A DNA stretch of 64,000 bases from Sphingosinicella microcystinivorans. Lineage in GTDB: Bacteria; Pseudomonadota; Alphaproteobacteria; Sphingomonadales; Sphingomonadaceae. Under the pieces are notes generated by a model. It searched no databases. It saw nothing but the letters and a program-made list of their open reading frames with translations, and had not been told where the DNA came from. Where the stretch lies: contig NZ_CP116005.1 of assembly GCF_027941835.1 (NCBI RefSeq), forward strand, positions 2,929,501-2,993,500, in the 5' to 3' direction. The position numbers and the translations under genes are program-made. Within the stretch, counting starts at the first letter, position 1. Each line of letters begins with the position of its first letter. Below are positions 16,489-25,323 of this stretch, one piece after another.

Positions 16489-16816
16489 GTCTTAAATCCT
16501 TTGGGTCTGAAGTTCAGCGAAGCGGAACGCCGCGCCTGAACTTCTGCCCGTCGGCGAGACTGGGGTAGCAAGGCGCCAGACAAGTCTCGGGCACCGTGGA
16601 ATAAATGGAGGGGACCCGTTTACGGGGAGCGGGCCGTTTATGCCGCGAAAGGGCCGAGAGTTTTCTTGCGGCGCGCGAGGGCTGGTCCTTAGCAACGATC
16701 GGCCCGCTTGCGGGGCGGAAAGAAAGGCAGCGAGCCCGCTCGCTTCGTCGCTATCCGGGTTGCTTCAAAACGCATTTTCGATTAATTTCTAATCATTCTG
16801 ATTTGAGGTGATCTTC
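16489..16816. promoter_or_regulatory. Divergent intergenic region with two hairpins
   Basis: This 328-bp stretch lies between the leftward methyltransferase gene and the rightward toxin-antitoxin genes, so it should hold promoters for both. On the methyltransferase side are two stem-loops: GAAGTTCAG (16509-16517) with CTGAACTTC (16536-16544), and GAGACT (16556-16561) with AGTCTC (16583-16588). They fall 21-100 bp before the methyltransferase ATG and could be in its mRNA leader. The toxin-antitoxin side is AT-rich (about 16770-16803). No gene is supported here. Confidence 0.55.
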
Positions 16817-17086
16817 ATGGCGACTGATACGAAAGTGCTGACCGCGCATGTGCCGCTCGGCCTTGCGGAAAAGGTGGATTCGATGGCCGCACGGCTCGAA
16901 CGCTCGCGTGGCTGGGTGATGAAACAGGCGCTCGCCGCCTGGGTCGATCTGGAGGAAGAGCGCCACCGGATGACGCTTGAAGCCCTGGCCGATGTGGACG
17001 CCGGGCGCGTGATCGACCATCAGGCCATCCAGGCGTGGGCCGACAGCCTTGGAACGGACAAGCCGCTCCCGCCGCCCGTCAAATGA
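16817..17086 (+). CDS. Ribbon-helix-helix antitoxin (CopG/ParD-like)
   Basis: This 89-residue antitoxin has an RHH N-terminus (TKVLTAHVPLGLAEKVDSMAA then RSRGWVMKQALAAW) that binds DNA and autorepresses. The C-terminal tail wraps the toxin. The ATG at 16817 is chosen over the in-frame GTG at 16808 because TGAGGTG lies six bases upstream. It overlaps the toxin gene as ATGA, the usual antitoxin-first arrangement. Likely role: stabilising the integrated element by killing cells that lose it. Confidence 0.9.
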   Translation: MATDTKVLTAHVPLGLAEKVDSMAARLERSRGWVMKQALAAWVDLEEERHRMTLEALADVDAGRVIDHQAIQAWADSLGTDKPLPPPVK

Positions 17087-17376
17087 GAATCCAGTGGACC
17101 ACCAAGGCGTCCTCGGACCTTGTGCGCCTGCACGATCATCTGAGTCCCGTCGCGCCCGACGCGGCGGCGCGCGTGGTCCAGCAGCTCGCCCATGCGCCCG
17201 ACCGGCTGCTCGACTATCCCCGGATCGGTGAGAAGCTGGAAGCCTATGAGCCGCGCGAGGTTCGGCGGATCATCGTGGGCGACTACGAGCTGCGTTATGA
17301 GATCGCGTCCGCGACCATCTTCATCTTGCGCCTCTGGCATTGCCGCGAAAACCGCAGATTCGATTCGGAGGATTGA
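17083..17376 (+). CDS. RelE/ParE-family toxin
   Basis: This 97-residue toxin starts MRIQWTTKASSDLVRLHDHL and has the family pattern of an N-terminal helix hairpin, YPRIGEKLEAYEPREVRRIIVGDYELRYEI strands and a C-terminal ILRLWHCRENRR with the conserved Trp-His-Arg. ParE-type members inhibit gyrase and RelE-type members cut mRNA; the sequence alone favours ParE because RelE catalytic residues are not evident. The start is fixed by the four-base overlap with the antitoxin gene. Confidence 0.9.
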   Translation: MRIQWTTKASSDLVRLHDHLSPVAPDAAARVVQQLAHAPDRLLDYPRIGEKLEAYEPREVRRIIVGDYELRYEIASATIFILRLWHCRENRRFDSED

Positions 17377-17501
17377 GGGGCGATGGCGCAGGCGGGCATG
17401 GTCGGCAATGATAGGCTGCACGGCACCGCCGTGAGCACTTATCTCTGCTACGCCACAATACGCTATTTGCGCCTCGCGCCGCCGCGAGCCACCGTTGGCG
17501 C

Positions 17502-17750
17502 ATGGCTCTACCTCGCAAACGTCGCCGCCGTGCGCCCCGCCGATGGTCGGAAGGTCTCGAAGATCTGCACGACTATATGCAGCCCCAGCCGCAACGGCGC
17601 GCGGCGGCCCGATCCCGGACGTCCGACGATGGCCCGATCGTCGTCACCGATGACTGGCCCGAGCAGGTTCCCATCGGCGATGCCGAGCTTCGCGTCATCG
17701 AAGGCCATTTACGCAAGGAATTGGACGCGCTGTTCGGTCCCTTGCCATGA
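17502..17750 (+). CDS. Small hypothetical protein upstream of the recombinase
   Basis: The 82-residue product has a very basic N-terminus (MALPRKRRRRAPRRW) and an acidic C-terminal half (DDGPIVVTDDWPEQVPIGDAELRVIEGHLRKELDALFG). It ends 18 bases before the recombinase ATG, and similar small proteins sit at that place in related elements. It might assist or control the recombinase, but nothing in the sequence proves it. No clear Shine-Dalgarno site precedes the ATG, so the start is uncertain. Confidence 0.6.
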   Translation: MALPRKRRRRAPRRWSEGLEDLHDYMQPQPQRRAAARSRTSDDGPIVVTDDWPEQVPIGDAELRVIEGHLRKELDALFGPLP

Positions 17751-17768
17751 AGTAAGGAGCAAAACGTC

Positions 17769-19967
17769 ATGACCAGCGCCGTCCGGCAACGACAAGAGGA
17801 TGCAGCGCCCGTCGTGGCGACGGCCCGCGCCGCGCTCTACCTGCGCGTTTCCACGCCGCGCCAAGCGGACCATGATCTGTCGATCCCCGATCAACGCCGC
17901 CAGCTCGAGAGCTATTGCCTCTCGAATGGCTGGGAGGTCGCGGCCGAGTTCGTCGAACCGGGCGTCTCGGGAACGGACGATCGTCGGCCCGCTTTCCAGG
18001 ACATGATCGATGCCGCGATGGAGAAGCCGCCTGCTTTCGACGTGGTGGTCGTCCATAGCTTCTCGCGCTTCTTCCGTGACCAGTTCCAGTTCGAGTTCTA
18101 CGTCCGCAAGCTGGCGAAGAATGGCGTGCAGCTCGTCTCCATCACGCAGGTTCTCGGCGACGATCCGGCGAGCGAGATGATGCGGAGGATCATGACGCTG
18201 TTCGACGAATATCAGTCGAAGGAAACCGCCAAGCATACGCTTCGGGCGATGAACGAGAATGCGCGCCAGGGCTTCTGGAACGGCGCCCGCCCGCCGATCG
18301 GCTATCGCGTGGTCGACGCCGAGCAGCGCGGCACGAAGGTCAAGAAGAAGCTGGAGATCGACCCGATCCATGCAGAGACGGTGCGCCGGATGTTCCGTCT
18401 GGCACTGGAGGGTGCCGGTGGTTCCGGGCCGATGGGCGTCATGGCGATCACATGCTGGCTCAACGACAATAATATCCGCACGCGCTACGGCGGGCGCTGG
18501 GGCAAGGGCACGGTGCATCAGGTGCTCACGCGGACGACCTATATCGGTCAACATCGCTTCAACACCTATGACGTGAAGAAGAAGCGCCGGAAGCCCGAGG
18601 CCGAACACGCCATCATGGACGTGCCGCCCATCGTCTCGGTGGCGGAGTTCGAGGCCGTGCAGCGATCCCTGAAAGCACGCAGCCCGAAGATGATGCCGCC
18701 GCGTGCGGTCGGCGGATCGACACTGCTGACCGGCATCTGCTTCTGCGCCTGCTGCGGCGGGGCGATGACGCTGCGCACCGGCACCAGCCGGAGCGGCCGG
18801 GAATATCGCTATTACACCTGCGCGACCAAGGCCACGAAGGGGAAAACAGGCTGTTCCGGCATCTCGCTCCCGATGGATCGGCTGAACGAGGCGGTGATCG
18901 ACCATCTGGAGAAGCGGCTGCTCGATCCCGCGCGGCTGGAGGTACTGATGGACCAGCTTATCGCGCGGCGGGAGGATTGGGTGACGGAACGCCGCCAGCA
19001 CGTCGCCGAAATGGAACGACGGGCGACGGAGGCGGATACCAAACTCTCCCGGCTCTATGAGGCGATCGAGAACGGACTGGTCGATATGGGCGATTCATCG
19101 CTCAAGGCACGGATCGCGGAGCTGACCGCTCTCCGCGACCAGGCCAGAGGCGATGCCGAGCGCGCGGTCGCGCATATCGAGAAGATCAGCCCGGAAATCA
19201 CGGTCGAGAGCCTCCACGCCTTTGCGTTGGCCGCCCAGCGCAAGCTCCGCCAGAACGACGGCTCCTATGCGCGCAACCATATTCGGGCCGTGGCGCAGCG
19301 AGTCGAGGTGTTCAGCAAGACCGATGTGCAGATCCGCGGCACCCGCACCGAACTGCTGCGAACCCTCACCGCCGCTTCCGGCGTAGAGGCGGCGGTGCTA
19401 GGGACTCGGGGTTTTGGACCGAAATGGTGCCGGGTGTCGGACTCGAACCGACGACCTACCGCTTACAAGGCGGTTGCTCTACCAGCTGAGCTAACCCGGC
19501 ATGCTGCGTCCTATTGCGGCGGGTGGCGGTGCAAATCAAGGGTTTCAGCGTTCGGGGAGGGGTTCGCCGGGGGCGGCGGCGGCGATGGCGAGCGCGTGGA
19601 TGCGGTCCATGAGGTCACCGAGCGCGGCGTAGACGGCGCGTTGCCGCTGCACGCGGTTCTTGCCTGCAAACGCTTCGGAGACGATGCGGACCGTGAAGTG
19701 GCTTTCGCCCGTGCCGTCGTGCCCGGCGTGACCGCGGTGGCGGTCGCTGTCATTGCGGACTTCGAGGTGGACGGGCTGAAGTGCCGCGAGGCGGCGTTCG
19801 ATTTCGGCGCTGACGGTGGACATGCGGCCTCTATACAGCAAAGCGCCCGCGTGTCAGCGGCGTTTCGGGGGCCTTTTCAGGCGACTTCGGCGCGGCGTTT
19901 CCAGAACCAGACCGCGAAGATCAGGATCGCGAGGGGGACCGTGATGCCGAACTCCTCGATCACGTAA
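17769..19967 (+). CDS. Large serine recombinase of the ICE, frame runs through the tRNA gene
   Basis: This is a site-specific serine recombinase, the likely integrase/excisionase of the element. The catalytic domain has S28 in LYLRVSTPRQ and the DVVVVHSFSRFFRD region. The recombinase domain follows (GFWNGARPPIGYRVVDAEQRG, then GTVHQVLTRTTYIG), then a zinc ribbon (CFCACCGGAMT and CATKATKGKTGC) and a coiled coil (about 400-450). AAGGAG precedes the ATG. The frame meets the tRNA-Thr gene after about 552 codons and stays open to 19967, across tRNA and bolA antisense, giving a 732-residue chimera. The functional protein probably ends near the junction; in the excised circle it would end in sequence from the other end of the element. 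Confidence 0.85.
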   Translation: MTSAVRQRQEDAAPVVATARAALYLRVSTPRQADHDLSIPDQRRQLESYCLSNGWEVAAEFVEPGVSGTDDRRPAFQDMIDAAMEKPPAFDVVVVHSFSRFFRDQFQFEFYVRKLAKNGVQLVSITQVLGDDPASEMMRRIMTLFDEYQSKETAKHTLRAMNENARQGFWNGARPPIGYRVVDAEQRGTKVKKKLEIDPIHAETVRRMFRLALEGAGGSGPMGVMAITCWLNDNNIRTRYGGRWGKGTVHQVLTRTTYIGQHRFNTYDVKKKRRKPEAEHAIMDVPPIVSVAEFEAVQRSLKARSPKMMPPRAVGGSTLLTGICFCACCGGAMTLRTGTSRSGREYRYYTCATKATKGKTGCSGISLPMDRLNEAVIDHLEKRLLDPARLEVLMDQLIARREDWVTERRQHVAEMERRATEADTKLSRLYEAIENGLVDMGDSSLKARIAELTALRDQARGDAERAVAHIEKISPEITVESLHAFALAAQRKLRQNDGSYARNHIRAVAQRVEVFSKTDVQIRGTRTELLRTLTAASGVEAAVLGTRGFGPKWCRVSDSNRRPTAYKAVALPAELTRHAASYCGGWRCKSRVSAFGEGFAGGGGGDGERVDAVHEVTERGVDGALPLHAVLACKRFGDDADREVAFARAVVPGVTAVAVAVIADFEVDGLKCREAAFDFGADGGHAASIQQSARVSAAFRGPFQATSARRFQNQTAKIRIARGTVMPNSSIT
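19425..19500 (-). tRNA. tRNA-Thr (anticodon UGU)
   Basis: The reverse strand reads GCCGGGTTAGCTCAGCTGG at the 5' end. The anticodon stem ACCGC/GCGGT encloses a loop with TGT, the T arm has GGTTCGAACCC, and the acceptor 3' strand is followed by A-CCA. All four stems pair. The CCA is encoded (complement of 19425-19427). Its 3' end faces the mobile element, so this gene is the probable integration target and its 3' part the attachment core. Confidence 0.97.
19545..19823 (-). CDS. bolA: BolA family protein
   Basis: The 92-residue product starts MSTVSAEIERRLAALQPVHLEVRNDSDRH. It has the BolA core (GESHFTVRIVSEAFAGKNRVQRQRAVYAALGDLMD), including the FAGK.RV.RHR-like class II KH motif with Gln in place of His, and ALAIAAAAPGE at the end. 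BolA proteins partner monothiol glutaredoxins in Fe-S handling or act as regulators. In sphingomonads the gene lies next to a J-domain gene and cobST, as here apart from an inserted CPBP gene. The ATG at 19823 is used; a longer start at 19841 is possible. Confidence 0.93.
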   Translation of the reverse strand: MSTVSAEIERRLAALQPVHLEVRNDSDRHRGHAGHDGTGESHFTVRIVSEAFAGKNRVQRQRAVYAALGDLMDRIHALAIAAAAPGEPLPER

Positions 19968-20728
19968 GGCGTCACCTCGCCGCGCGGTCCGGTGAGTGGG
20001 GTGAACACGCGCTGGATGAAGAGGTTGTGGCTGGCGTGCAGGATCGCGGCCGGCCACAGGCTGCCCGACTTCAGCCGCAGCCATGCCGCGATCAACGAGA
20101 CGCCGAGCACGAGCACCATGAAGCAGGGGATGGCGACCCACCATTCGGTCTCGGCGTTGTAGCTGCCGAGCAGGATGAGCGGCATGTGCCATGCGCCCCA
20201 GATGAGGCCCACGATGAACACGCTCGGCATGAACCCGGCGAGCTGCGCCATCCGGGGCGCGAGGAAGCCGCGCCAGCCGATCTCCTCGCCGAGCGCGGTG
20301 GCGAGCGAGATCGCCATGCCCGCGGTCGCCATCAGGAGGGCGTAGCCGACGACGACGAGCGCCGGGCTCGCGTCCGTCCAGCCGAGGAACGTGCGCAGCC
20401 TGGCGACGTTCTCCGCGTCCGCGAAACCGCCGAGGCCGAAGAGCCACACCGCGAGATAGGCGAGCCCCGCGTAGCCGAGCGGCACGAGATAGGCGGTGAG
20501 GTTCCAGCGGTGTCCGCCCCAGCCCCAGCCGAGCGAGGCGAGATCGAGCCGCCGGATTCGCACGGTCAGGAGCGCGGCGATCGCGGGCGCCCACATCAGT
20601 CCGGTCACATAGGGCATGAACGCAGGGGAAGGCTTCAGTGTCACCAGTGGCACGTAGAAGATACAGCTGAGACCCAGTGTCAGCGCCAGGAACAGCGCGA
20701 CGTCGCCGAAAAGCCTTCGTTTGTCCAT
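19877..20728 (-). CDS. CPBP family intramembrane metalloprotease
   Basis: This 283-residue membrane protein has about eight hydrophobic segments. The CPBP/Abi motifs are EEIGWRGFLAPR (glutamate pair and arginine, about residue 150), IWGAWHMPLIL (histidine) and ILHASHNLF. These are the metal and catalytic positions of the family, related to CAAX prenyl proteases. Substrate unknown. GGGGAG precedes the ATG at 20728; the much longer open frame upstream is antisense to the J-domain gene. It lies between bolA and the J-domain gene, reading opposite to the latter. Confidence 0.92.
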   Translation of the reverse strand: MDKRRLFGDVALFLALTLGLSCIFYVPLVTLKPSPAFMPYVTGLMWAPAIAALLTVRIRRLDLASLGWGWGGHRWNLTAYLVPLGYAGLAYLAVWLFGLGGFADAENVARLRTFLGWTDASPALVVVGYALLMATAGMAISLATALGEEIGWRGFLAPRMAQLAGFMPSVFIVGLIWGAWHMPLILLGSYNAETEWWVAIPCFMVLVLGVSLIAAWLRLKSGSLWPAAILHASHNLFIQRVFTPLTGPRGEVTPYVIEEFGITVPLAILIFAVWFWKRRAEVA

Positions 20729-20860
20729 TGGCTGCTCCCCAAGCCGATGTTCAAGCTTATGACGATCAAGTATTTTCTCAAGAGAAAATTTTCTCTGATT
20801 CAACACGTGCGTTCGGGGACTGCCAATACCGCCGCGCATTCTTATATAGGCGCAAAACCC

Positions 20861-21448
20861 ATGTTCAGGACCGTTCCGATCACGACTGCCCGTAACCCCC
20901 GCGAACGCTTCCACGGCCGCGTTGCCGCGTCGGAGCCGCGCCTGTGCGCGGAGCCCGGTTGCGACCAGCCGGGAGAGTTCCGCGCGCCCGTTTCCAACCG
21001 CGCGAGGGCGGGTTGGAAGTACCTGTGCCTCGATCACGTGCGCGCGTTCAACGCCGCCTATTCCTATGAGGACGATGGCGTGCAGAATGCCGCGCCGGGC
21101 TGGGAGCGGCGCACGCAGGCCTTCGCCTCCAATGCCTATGCCGACGGCTTCGACGACCCGATCGGTGTGATGAAGGCGCGCATGGGTGGTTTCGCGCCGC
21201 CGAAGGTGCGCGACGGGCGCGTGCTGGACAAGGCCGACGTCGCGGCGCTCCGCACACTCGGCCTTGACGAAAAGGCGAGCTTCACGGACATCCGCGCCCG
21301 CTACAAGGAGAAGGTGCGGATGCTGCACCCGGACGCGAACGGCGGGGACCGTACCCATGAAGCCGAGTTGCGCCGCGTGATTGATGCCTATACGCACCTC
21401 AAGGCAAGCCCGGCCTTCGGGGCCGAACGGAAAAGCAGGAAGAGTTAA
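20861..21448 (+). CDS. J-domain (DnaJ-like) protein
   Basis: The 195-residue protein starts MFRTVPITTARNPRERFHG. The N-terminal part has a cysteine pair (LCAEPGCDQPGEF) and ends in a C-terminal J domain: ADVAALRTLGLDEKASFTDIRARYKEKVRMLHPDANGGDR. The HPD tripeptide that stimulates Hsp70 ATPase is present. It ends directly at the cobS start, so it is probably co-expressed with the cobaltochelatase chaperone-like subunits, a linkage seen widely in alphaproteobacteria. Its client is unknown. Confidence 0.93.
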   Translation: MFRTVPITTARNPRERFHGRVAASEPRLCAEPGCDQPGEFRAPVSNRARAGWKYLCLDHVRAFNAAYSYEDDGVQNAAPGWERRTQAFASNAYADGFDDPIGVMKARMGGFAPPKVRDGRVLDKADVAALRTLGLDEKASFTDIRARYKEKVRMLHPDANGGDRTHEAELRRVIDAYTHLKASPAFGAERKSRKS

Positions 21449-22435
21449 GTGGCGACGCAGCTGAAGGACAACGAGCACCACGGCACGCTGATGGACGCGC
21501 CCGATCTGGAGGTCGACGCGCGGCAGGTGTTCGGCATCGACGTGGACATGAAAATCCCGGCCTTTTCAAAGGCCGACGAGCGCGTGCCCGATCTCGACCC
21601 CGACTATGTGTTCGATCCGGACACCACGCTCGCGATCCTCGCGGGCTTCGCCTTCAACCGCCGCGTGATGATCCAGGGCTATCACGGCACCGGCAAGTCG
21701 ACGCACATCGAGCAGGTGGCGGCGCGGCTCAACTGGCCGTGCATCCGCATCAACCTCGATTCGCACATCAGCCGCATCGACCTCATCGGCAAGGACGCCA
21801 TCGTGCTGCGCGACGGCAAGCAGGTGACGGAGTTCCGCGAAGGCCTGCTGCCGTGGGCGCTGCAGACGCCGACCGCGCTCGTCTTCGACGAGTATGACGC
21901 GGGCCGCCCGGACGTGATGTTCGTGATCCAGCGCGTACTGGAGGTGGAGGGCAAGCTGACGCTGCTCGACCAGAACCGCGTGATCCGCCCGAACAAGTAT
22001 TTCCGCCTGTTCGCCACCGCGAACACCGTGGGCCTCGGCGACACGACCGGTCTCTATCACGGCACGCAGCAGATCAATCAGGGCCAGATGGACCGCTGGA
22101 GCATCGTCACGACGCTCAACTACCTGCCGCCGGAGACGGAAAGCGCCATCGTCGCCGCGAAGGTGAAGGGCTTCGACCAGAAGACCATCGCCAACATGGT
22201 GAAGGTGGCCGACATGACCCGGCAGGGCTTCATCGGCGGCGATATCTCCACCGTGATGAGCCCGCGCACGGTGCTCACATGGGCGCAGAACGCGCAGATC
22301 TTCAACAACATCGGCTTCGGCTTCCGGGTGAGCTTCCTCAACAAGTGCGACGAGGCCGAGCGCGGCATCGTCGCCGAATACTACCAGCGCGTCTTCGGCG
22401 AGGAGCTGCCGGAGAGCATCGCGAAGAAGGCGTGA
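21449..22435 (+). CDS. cobS: Cobaltochelatase subunit CobS
   Basis: CobS is the AAA+ ATPase subunit that, with CobT and CobN, inserts cobalt into hydrogenobyrinate diamide in aerobic cobalamin synthesis. It has 328 residues, the standard length, and a GTG start directly after the J-domain stop. Walker [10 protein letters not shown] lies at about residues 76-84, Walker [11 protein letters not shown] follows, and [14 protein letters not shown] forms sensor 1. CobN and the rest of the pathway are not in this window, so the CobS/CobT pair may serve a chelatase encoded elsewhere. Overlaps cobT by four bases. Confidence 0.96.
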   Translation: MATQLKDNEHHGTLMDAPDLEVDARQVFGIDVDMKIPAFSKADERVPDLDPDYVFDPDTTLAILAGFAFNRRVMIQGYHGTGKSTHIEQVAARLNWPCIRINLDSHISRIDLIGKDAIVLRDGKQVTEFREGLLPWALQTPTALVFDEYDAGRPDVMFVIQRVLEVEGKLTLLDQNRVIRPNKYFRLFATANTVGLGDTTGLYHGTQQINQGQMDRWSIVTTLNYLPPETESAIVAAKVKGFDQKTIANMVKVADMTRQGFIGGDISTVMSPRTVLTWAQNAQIFNNIGFGFRVSFLNKCDEAERGIVAEYYQRVFGEELPESIAKKA

Positions 22436-24291
22436 GCAAGCCCGAGAACAGGATCGAGGATTTCCGGCACGCGCTGGCGGCGACGCTGCGCGCGATGGCG
22501 CACACGCCGGAGTTCGACCTCACCTACACGGCGGACCGGCCGGGCGCCTCGGGCAATCAGGCGCGCGTGCCGCAGCCGGCGCGCGGACTTCCGGCCGACC
22601 AGGTCGCCGAGTGCCGCGGCTGGGCGGACAGCTTCGCGCTGCGCCGCCGTCACCACGATGCGAAACGCCACGCGGCGCTCCAGCCGCCGGCGGGCCTGCC
22701 GCGCGATGTGTTCAACGCCGTCGAGCAGGCGCGCGTCGAGGCGATCGGGGGACGCGACATGGCGGGCGTCGCGGTCAATCTTTCGCAGATGAACCTCGCC
22801 CGCGTGAAGGCGGACCCGCTGATCCGCGCGCGCAATCCGGATGAGGTGCCGCTGGCGAGCGCCGTCGGCATGATCGCGCGCGAACGGCTGACGGGCGAGC
22901 CGTCGCCCGCCATCGCGGATGCGGGCCTGTCGCATGTGCGCGACTGGATCGAGGAAAAGGCGGGGCGCCACCTCGACGACCTTGCCGCCAATCTCGACGA
23001 CCAGAACGCCTTCGCGGCGCTCACGCGCCGGATTCTCGCTGATCTCGGCCTCGGCGATGACAAGGGCGACGAGCCCGAGCAGGACGATCAGGAAAGCGGC
23101 GAGGACGAGCAGCAGAACGAGGGCGACAGCGACGAGGGCGATGATGAAGGCGCCGCCGGGCAGGATTCGAGCATGGACACCCGTGCCGAGGAAAGCGAGA
23201 GCGGCGATCAGGAGACGAGCCAGACGGCGGAGATGGACAGCGATGCCATGTCCGACGCCGACATGGCGGAGGACGGCGACGAAGGCGTCGTGCCGTGGCG
23301 TCCCAACACGCCGACGACGGACCTGACGCCCGATTTCGACTATCACGCCTACACCGCGAAGTTCGACGAGGTGCTGACCGCCGAGGAGCTTTGCGACGCC
23401 GAGGAACTGACGCGGCTGCGTGGCTATCTCGACCAGCAGCTCGTGCACCTGCAAGGCGCGGTGACGAAACTCGCCAATCGCCTCCAGCGCCGCCTGATGG
23501 CGCAGCAGAACCGTGCGTGGGACTTCGATCAGGACGAAGGCCTGCTCGACCCGGCGCGGCTCACCCGCGTCGTCGTGAACCCCGAGCACGCGCTCAGCTA
23601 CAAGGTGGAGCGCGACACCGATTTCCGCGACACGGTGGTGACGCTGCTCATCGACAATTCCGGCTCGATGCGTGGCCGCCCCATCTCGATCGCGGCGATT
23701 TGCGCGGACATCCTCGCGCGCACGCTCGAACGCTGTGCGGTAAAGGTCGAGATTCTCGGCTTCACGACGCGCGCGTGGAAGGGCGGGCAGAGCCGCGAGC
23801 AATGGCTCGCCGACGGGCGCCCGCCGAAGCCCGGCCGCCTCAACGACCTGCGCCACATCATCTACAAGACCGCCGATGCGCCGTGGCGCCGCGCGCGGAG
23901 GAACCTCGGCCTGATGATGCGCGAGGGGCTCCTCAAGGAGAACATCGACGGCGAAGCGCTGCTCTGGGCGCACAACCGCCTGATCGGGCGTCCCGAGGAG
24001 CGGCGCATCCTGATGATGATCTCGGACGGCGCGCCGGTGGACGATTCCACCCTGTCAGTGAATAGCGGCAACTATCTCGAGCGCCACCTGCGGCAGGTCA
24101 TCAAGTGGATCGAGGCGCGCTCGCCCGTGGAGCTGATCGCCATCGGCATCGGCCACGACGTCACGCGCTACTACAACCGCGCCGTCACCATCCTGGACGC
24201 CGAGCAGCTCGGCGGCACGATCATCGAGCAGCTCGCGCAGCTTTTCGAGGAGGAAGGCGCAGGGAAGGGGCGGGGGCGCCGGGCGGCATAG
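22432..24291 (+). CDS. cobT: Cobaltochelatase subunit CobT
   Basis: This 619-residue protein starts at a GTG overlapping the cobS stop. An N-terminal helical region is followed by a long acidic linker (about 210-300, rich in Asp/Glu/Gln/Ser). The C-terminal von Willebrand A domain has its MIDAS motif DNSGSM at about residue 409 and the conserved [11 protein letters not shown] later. CobT forms a two-ring complex with CobS. Length and domain order match the family. The longer open frame starting at 22279 is read-through inside cobS. Confidence 0.96.
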   Translation: MSKPENRIEDFRHALAATLRAMAHTPEFDLTYTADRPGASGNQARVPQPARGLPADQVAECRGWADSFALRRRHHDAKRHAALQPPAGLPRDVFNAVEQARVEAIGGRDMAGVAVNLSQMNLARVKADPLIRARNPDEVPLASAVGMIARERLTGEPSPAIADAGLSHVRDWIEEKAGRHLDDLAANLDDQNAFAALTRRILADLGLGDDKGDEPEQDDQESGEDEQQNEGDSDEGDDEGAAGQDSSMDTRAEESESGDQETSQTAEMDSDAMSDADMAEDGDEGVVPWRPNTPTTDLTPDFDYHAYTAKFDEVLTAEELCDAEELTRLRGYLDQQLVHLQGAVTKLANRLQRRLMAQQNRAWDFDQDEGLLDPARLTRVVVNPEHALSYKVERDTDFRDTVVTLLIDNSGSMRGRPISIAAICADILARTLERCAVKVEILGFTTRAWKGGQSREQWLADGRPPKPGRLNDLRHIIYKTADAPWRRARRNLGLMMREGLLKENIDGEALLWAHNRLIGRPEERRILMMISDGAPVDDSTLSVNSGNYLERHLRQVIKWIEARSPVELIAIGIGHDVTRYYNRAVTILDAEQLGGTIIEQLAQLFEEEGAGKGRGRRAA

Positions 24292-24305
24292 CCCCACCGT
24301 CGAAA

Positions 24306-25202
24306 TCAATCCCGTGCCTGTCGCCGGGCAACCCGTGTGAGTTCGGCGGCGAGGAAATCCATCACCACGCGCACGCGCGGCACGTGCCGGAGCCGTTCGT
24401 GCGTGACGAGCCACACGCCGCGCTCCACGTTGGGCGGCACCGGCATACAGCGCACGAGTTCAGGGTCGGCGTCCGCCACGAAGCAGGGCAGCACGGCGAT
24501 GCCCGCGCCCGAACGGACCGCCGCGAAAACGCCCGTGAGCGAACCGTGCTGGATCATCACCGATGATTCCAGTCCGTGCTGGGCCAGCCAGTTCCTGTAG
24601 ATGCGCCAGATGCCTTCGCCGCCGCCGCCGATCAGCGTATGCCGGCGGAACGCCTCCACGTTTTCCGGGATACCGTTCGCCGCCGCATAGCTTCGGCTGC
24701 AATAGGCGGTCCACGGCTCGTCGGCGACGCGGCGGCAGACGAGACCGCCGCCCGACGGCCTGCGGACCGAACGGAGCGCGATGTCCGCTTCGCCCGCGGC
24801 GAGGTCGCGCATCGCTTCCGATGTGTCGAGTTCGATGCGGATGGCCGGATGCGCCTGATGCAGATCGCGCAGGATCGGGGCAAGCACGGTGATCGCGTGG
24901 ATCTCCTGCGCGGAAAGCCGAACCGTACCGCTCGCTTCCCGGTCCTGCTTCGCGGCCGCGTCGGCAAAGCCGCTCGCAGCGGCCTCGACCGCTTCCGCGT
25001 GCGCGCGCAAGGCCTCGCCGGCTGGTGTCAGCGCATAGCCGCTCTGCCGCCGCTCGAAGAGCGCGACGCCGAGCGCCTGTTCCAGCGCCGCGATGCGTCG
25101 CGCCGCCGTCGTCTGGCTGACCCGCAGCGCGTGTCCCGCTGCGAGCGTGCTGCCGGTGCGCGCGACAGCGAGGAAATGCCGGAGGTCGTTCCAGTCGAAC
25201 AT
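24306..25202 (-). CDS. LysR family transcriptional regulator
   Basis: This 298-residue regulator has an N-terminal winged HTH (MFDWNDLRHFLAVARTGSTLAAGHALRVSQTTAARRIAALEQALG) and a periplasmic-binding-like effector domain from about residue 90. The ATG at 25202 fits the family length; the upstream extension to 25304 does not look like protein. LysR proteins usually control a divergent neighbour, here the UrcA-family gene 121 bp away, but no inverted T-N11-A site was confirmed. It converges on cobT with only 14 bp between the two stops. Confidence 0.93.
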   Translation of the reverse strand: MFDWNDLRHFLAVARTGSTLAAGHALRVSQTTAARRIAALEQALGVALFERRQSGYALTPAGEALRAHAEAVEAAASGFADAAAKQDREASGTVRLSAQEIHAITVLAPILRDLHQAHPAIRIELDTSEAMRDLAAGEADIALRSVRRPSGGGLVCRRVADEPWTAYCSRSYAAANGIPENVEAFRRHTLIGGGGEGIWRIYRNWLAQHGLESSVMIQHGSLTGVFAAVRSGAGIAVLPCFVADADPELVRCMPVPPNVERGVWLVTHERLRHVPRVRVVMDFLAAELTRVARRQARD

Positions 25203-25323
25203 GGCGTATTCTGCACATTTGCAGAACGGGCTGGCAATATCGTTGTTCGGCGAGGGCGCCGAAAAGGCGTATTCAAGGGCCTGCGGCGCCGTGACCCCTC
25301 CCACACCGCATGGAGCTGAAACG

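Larger units (their letters stand above)
1..19424. mobile_element. Integrative conjugative element, right part, abutting tRNA-Thr
   Basis: The segment carries an IncP/Ti-type mating-pair module (trbB, C, D, E), a coupling protein, a relaxase, a replication initiator, a toxin-antitoxin pair and a large serine recombinase, and it ends exactly at the 3' side of a tRNA-Thr gene. This is the order of the Tn4371-like and alphaproteobacterial trb elements. Conjugation genes read away from the tRNA on the minus strand and the recombinase reads toward it. The remaining trb genes (J, L, F, G, I) and the other attachment site would lie left of base 1, so element size and cargo cannot be judged. The tRNA boundary is inferred from gene arrangement; no repeated attachment core can be seen with only one end present. 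Confidence 0.8.

Noticed and set aside
17083-17376. Reading the toxin as starting at 17035
   Set aside because: The extra 16 residues overlap the antitoxin end; the ATGA overlap at 17083 gives the family N-terminus.
20027-21448. 473-residue plus-strand frame
   Set aside because: Only its last 195 residues (J-domain protein) are real; the rest is antisense to the CPBP gene.
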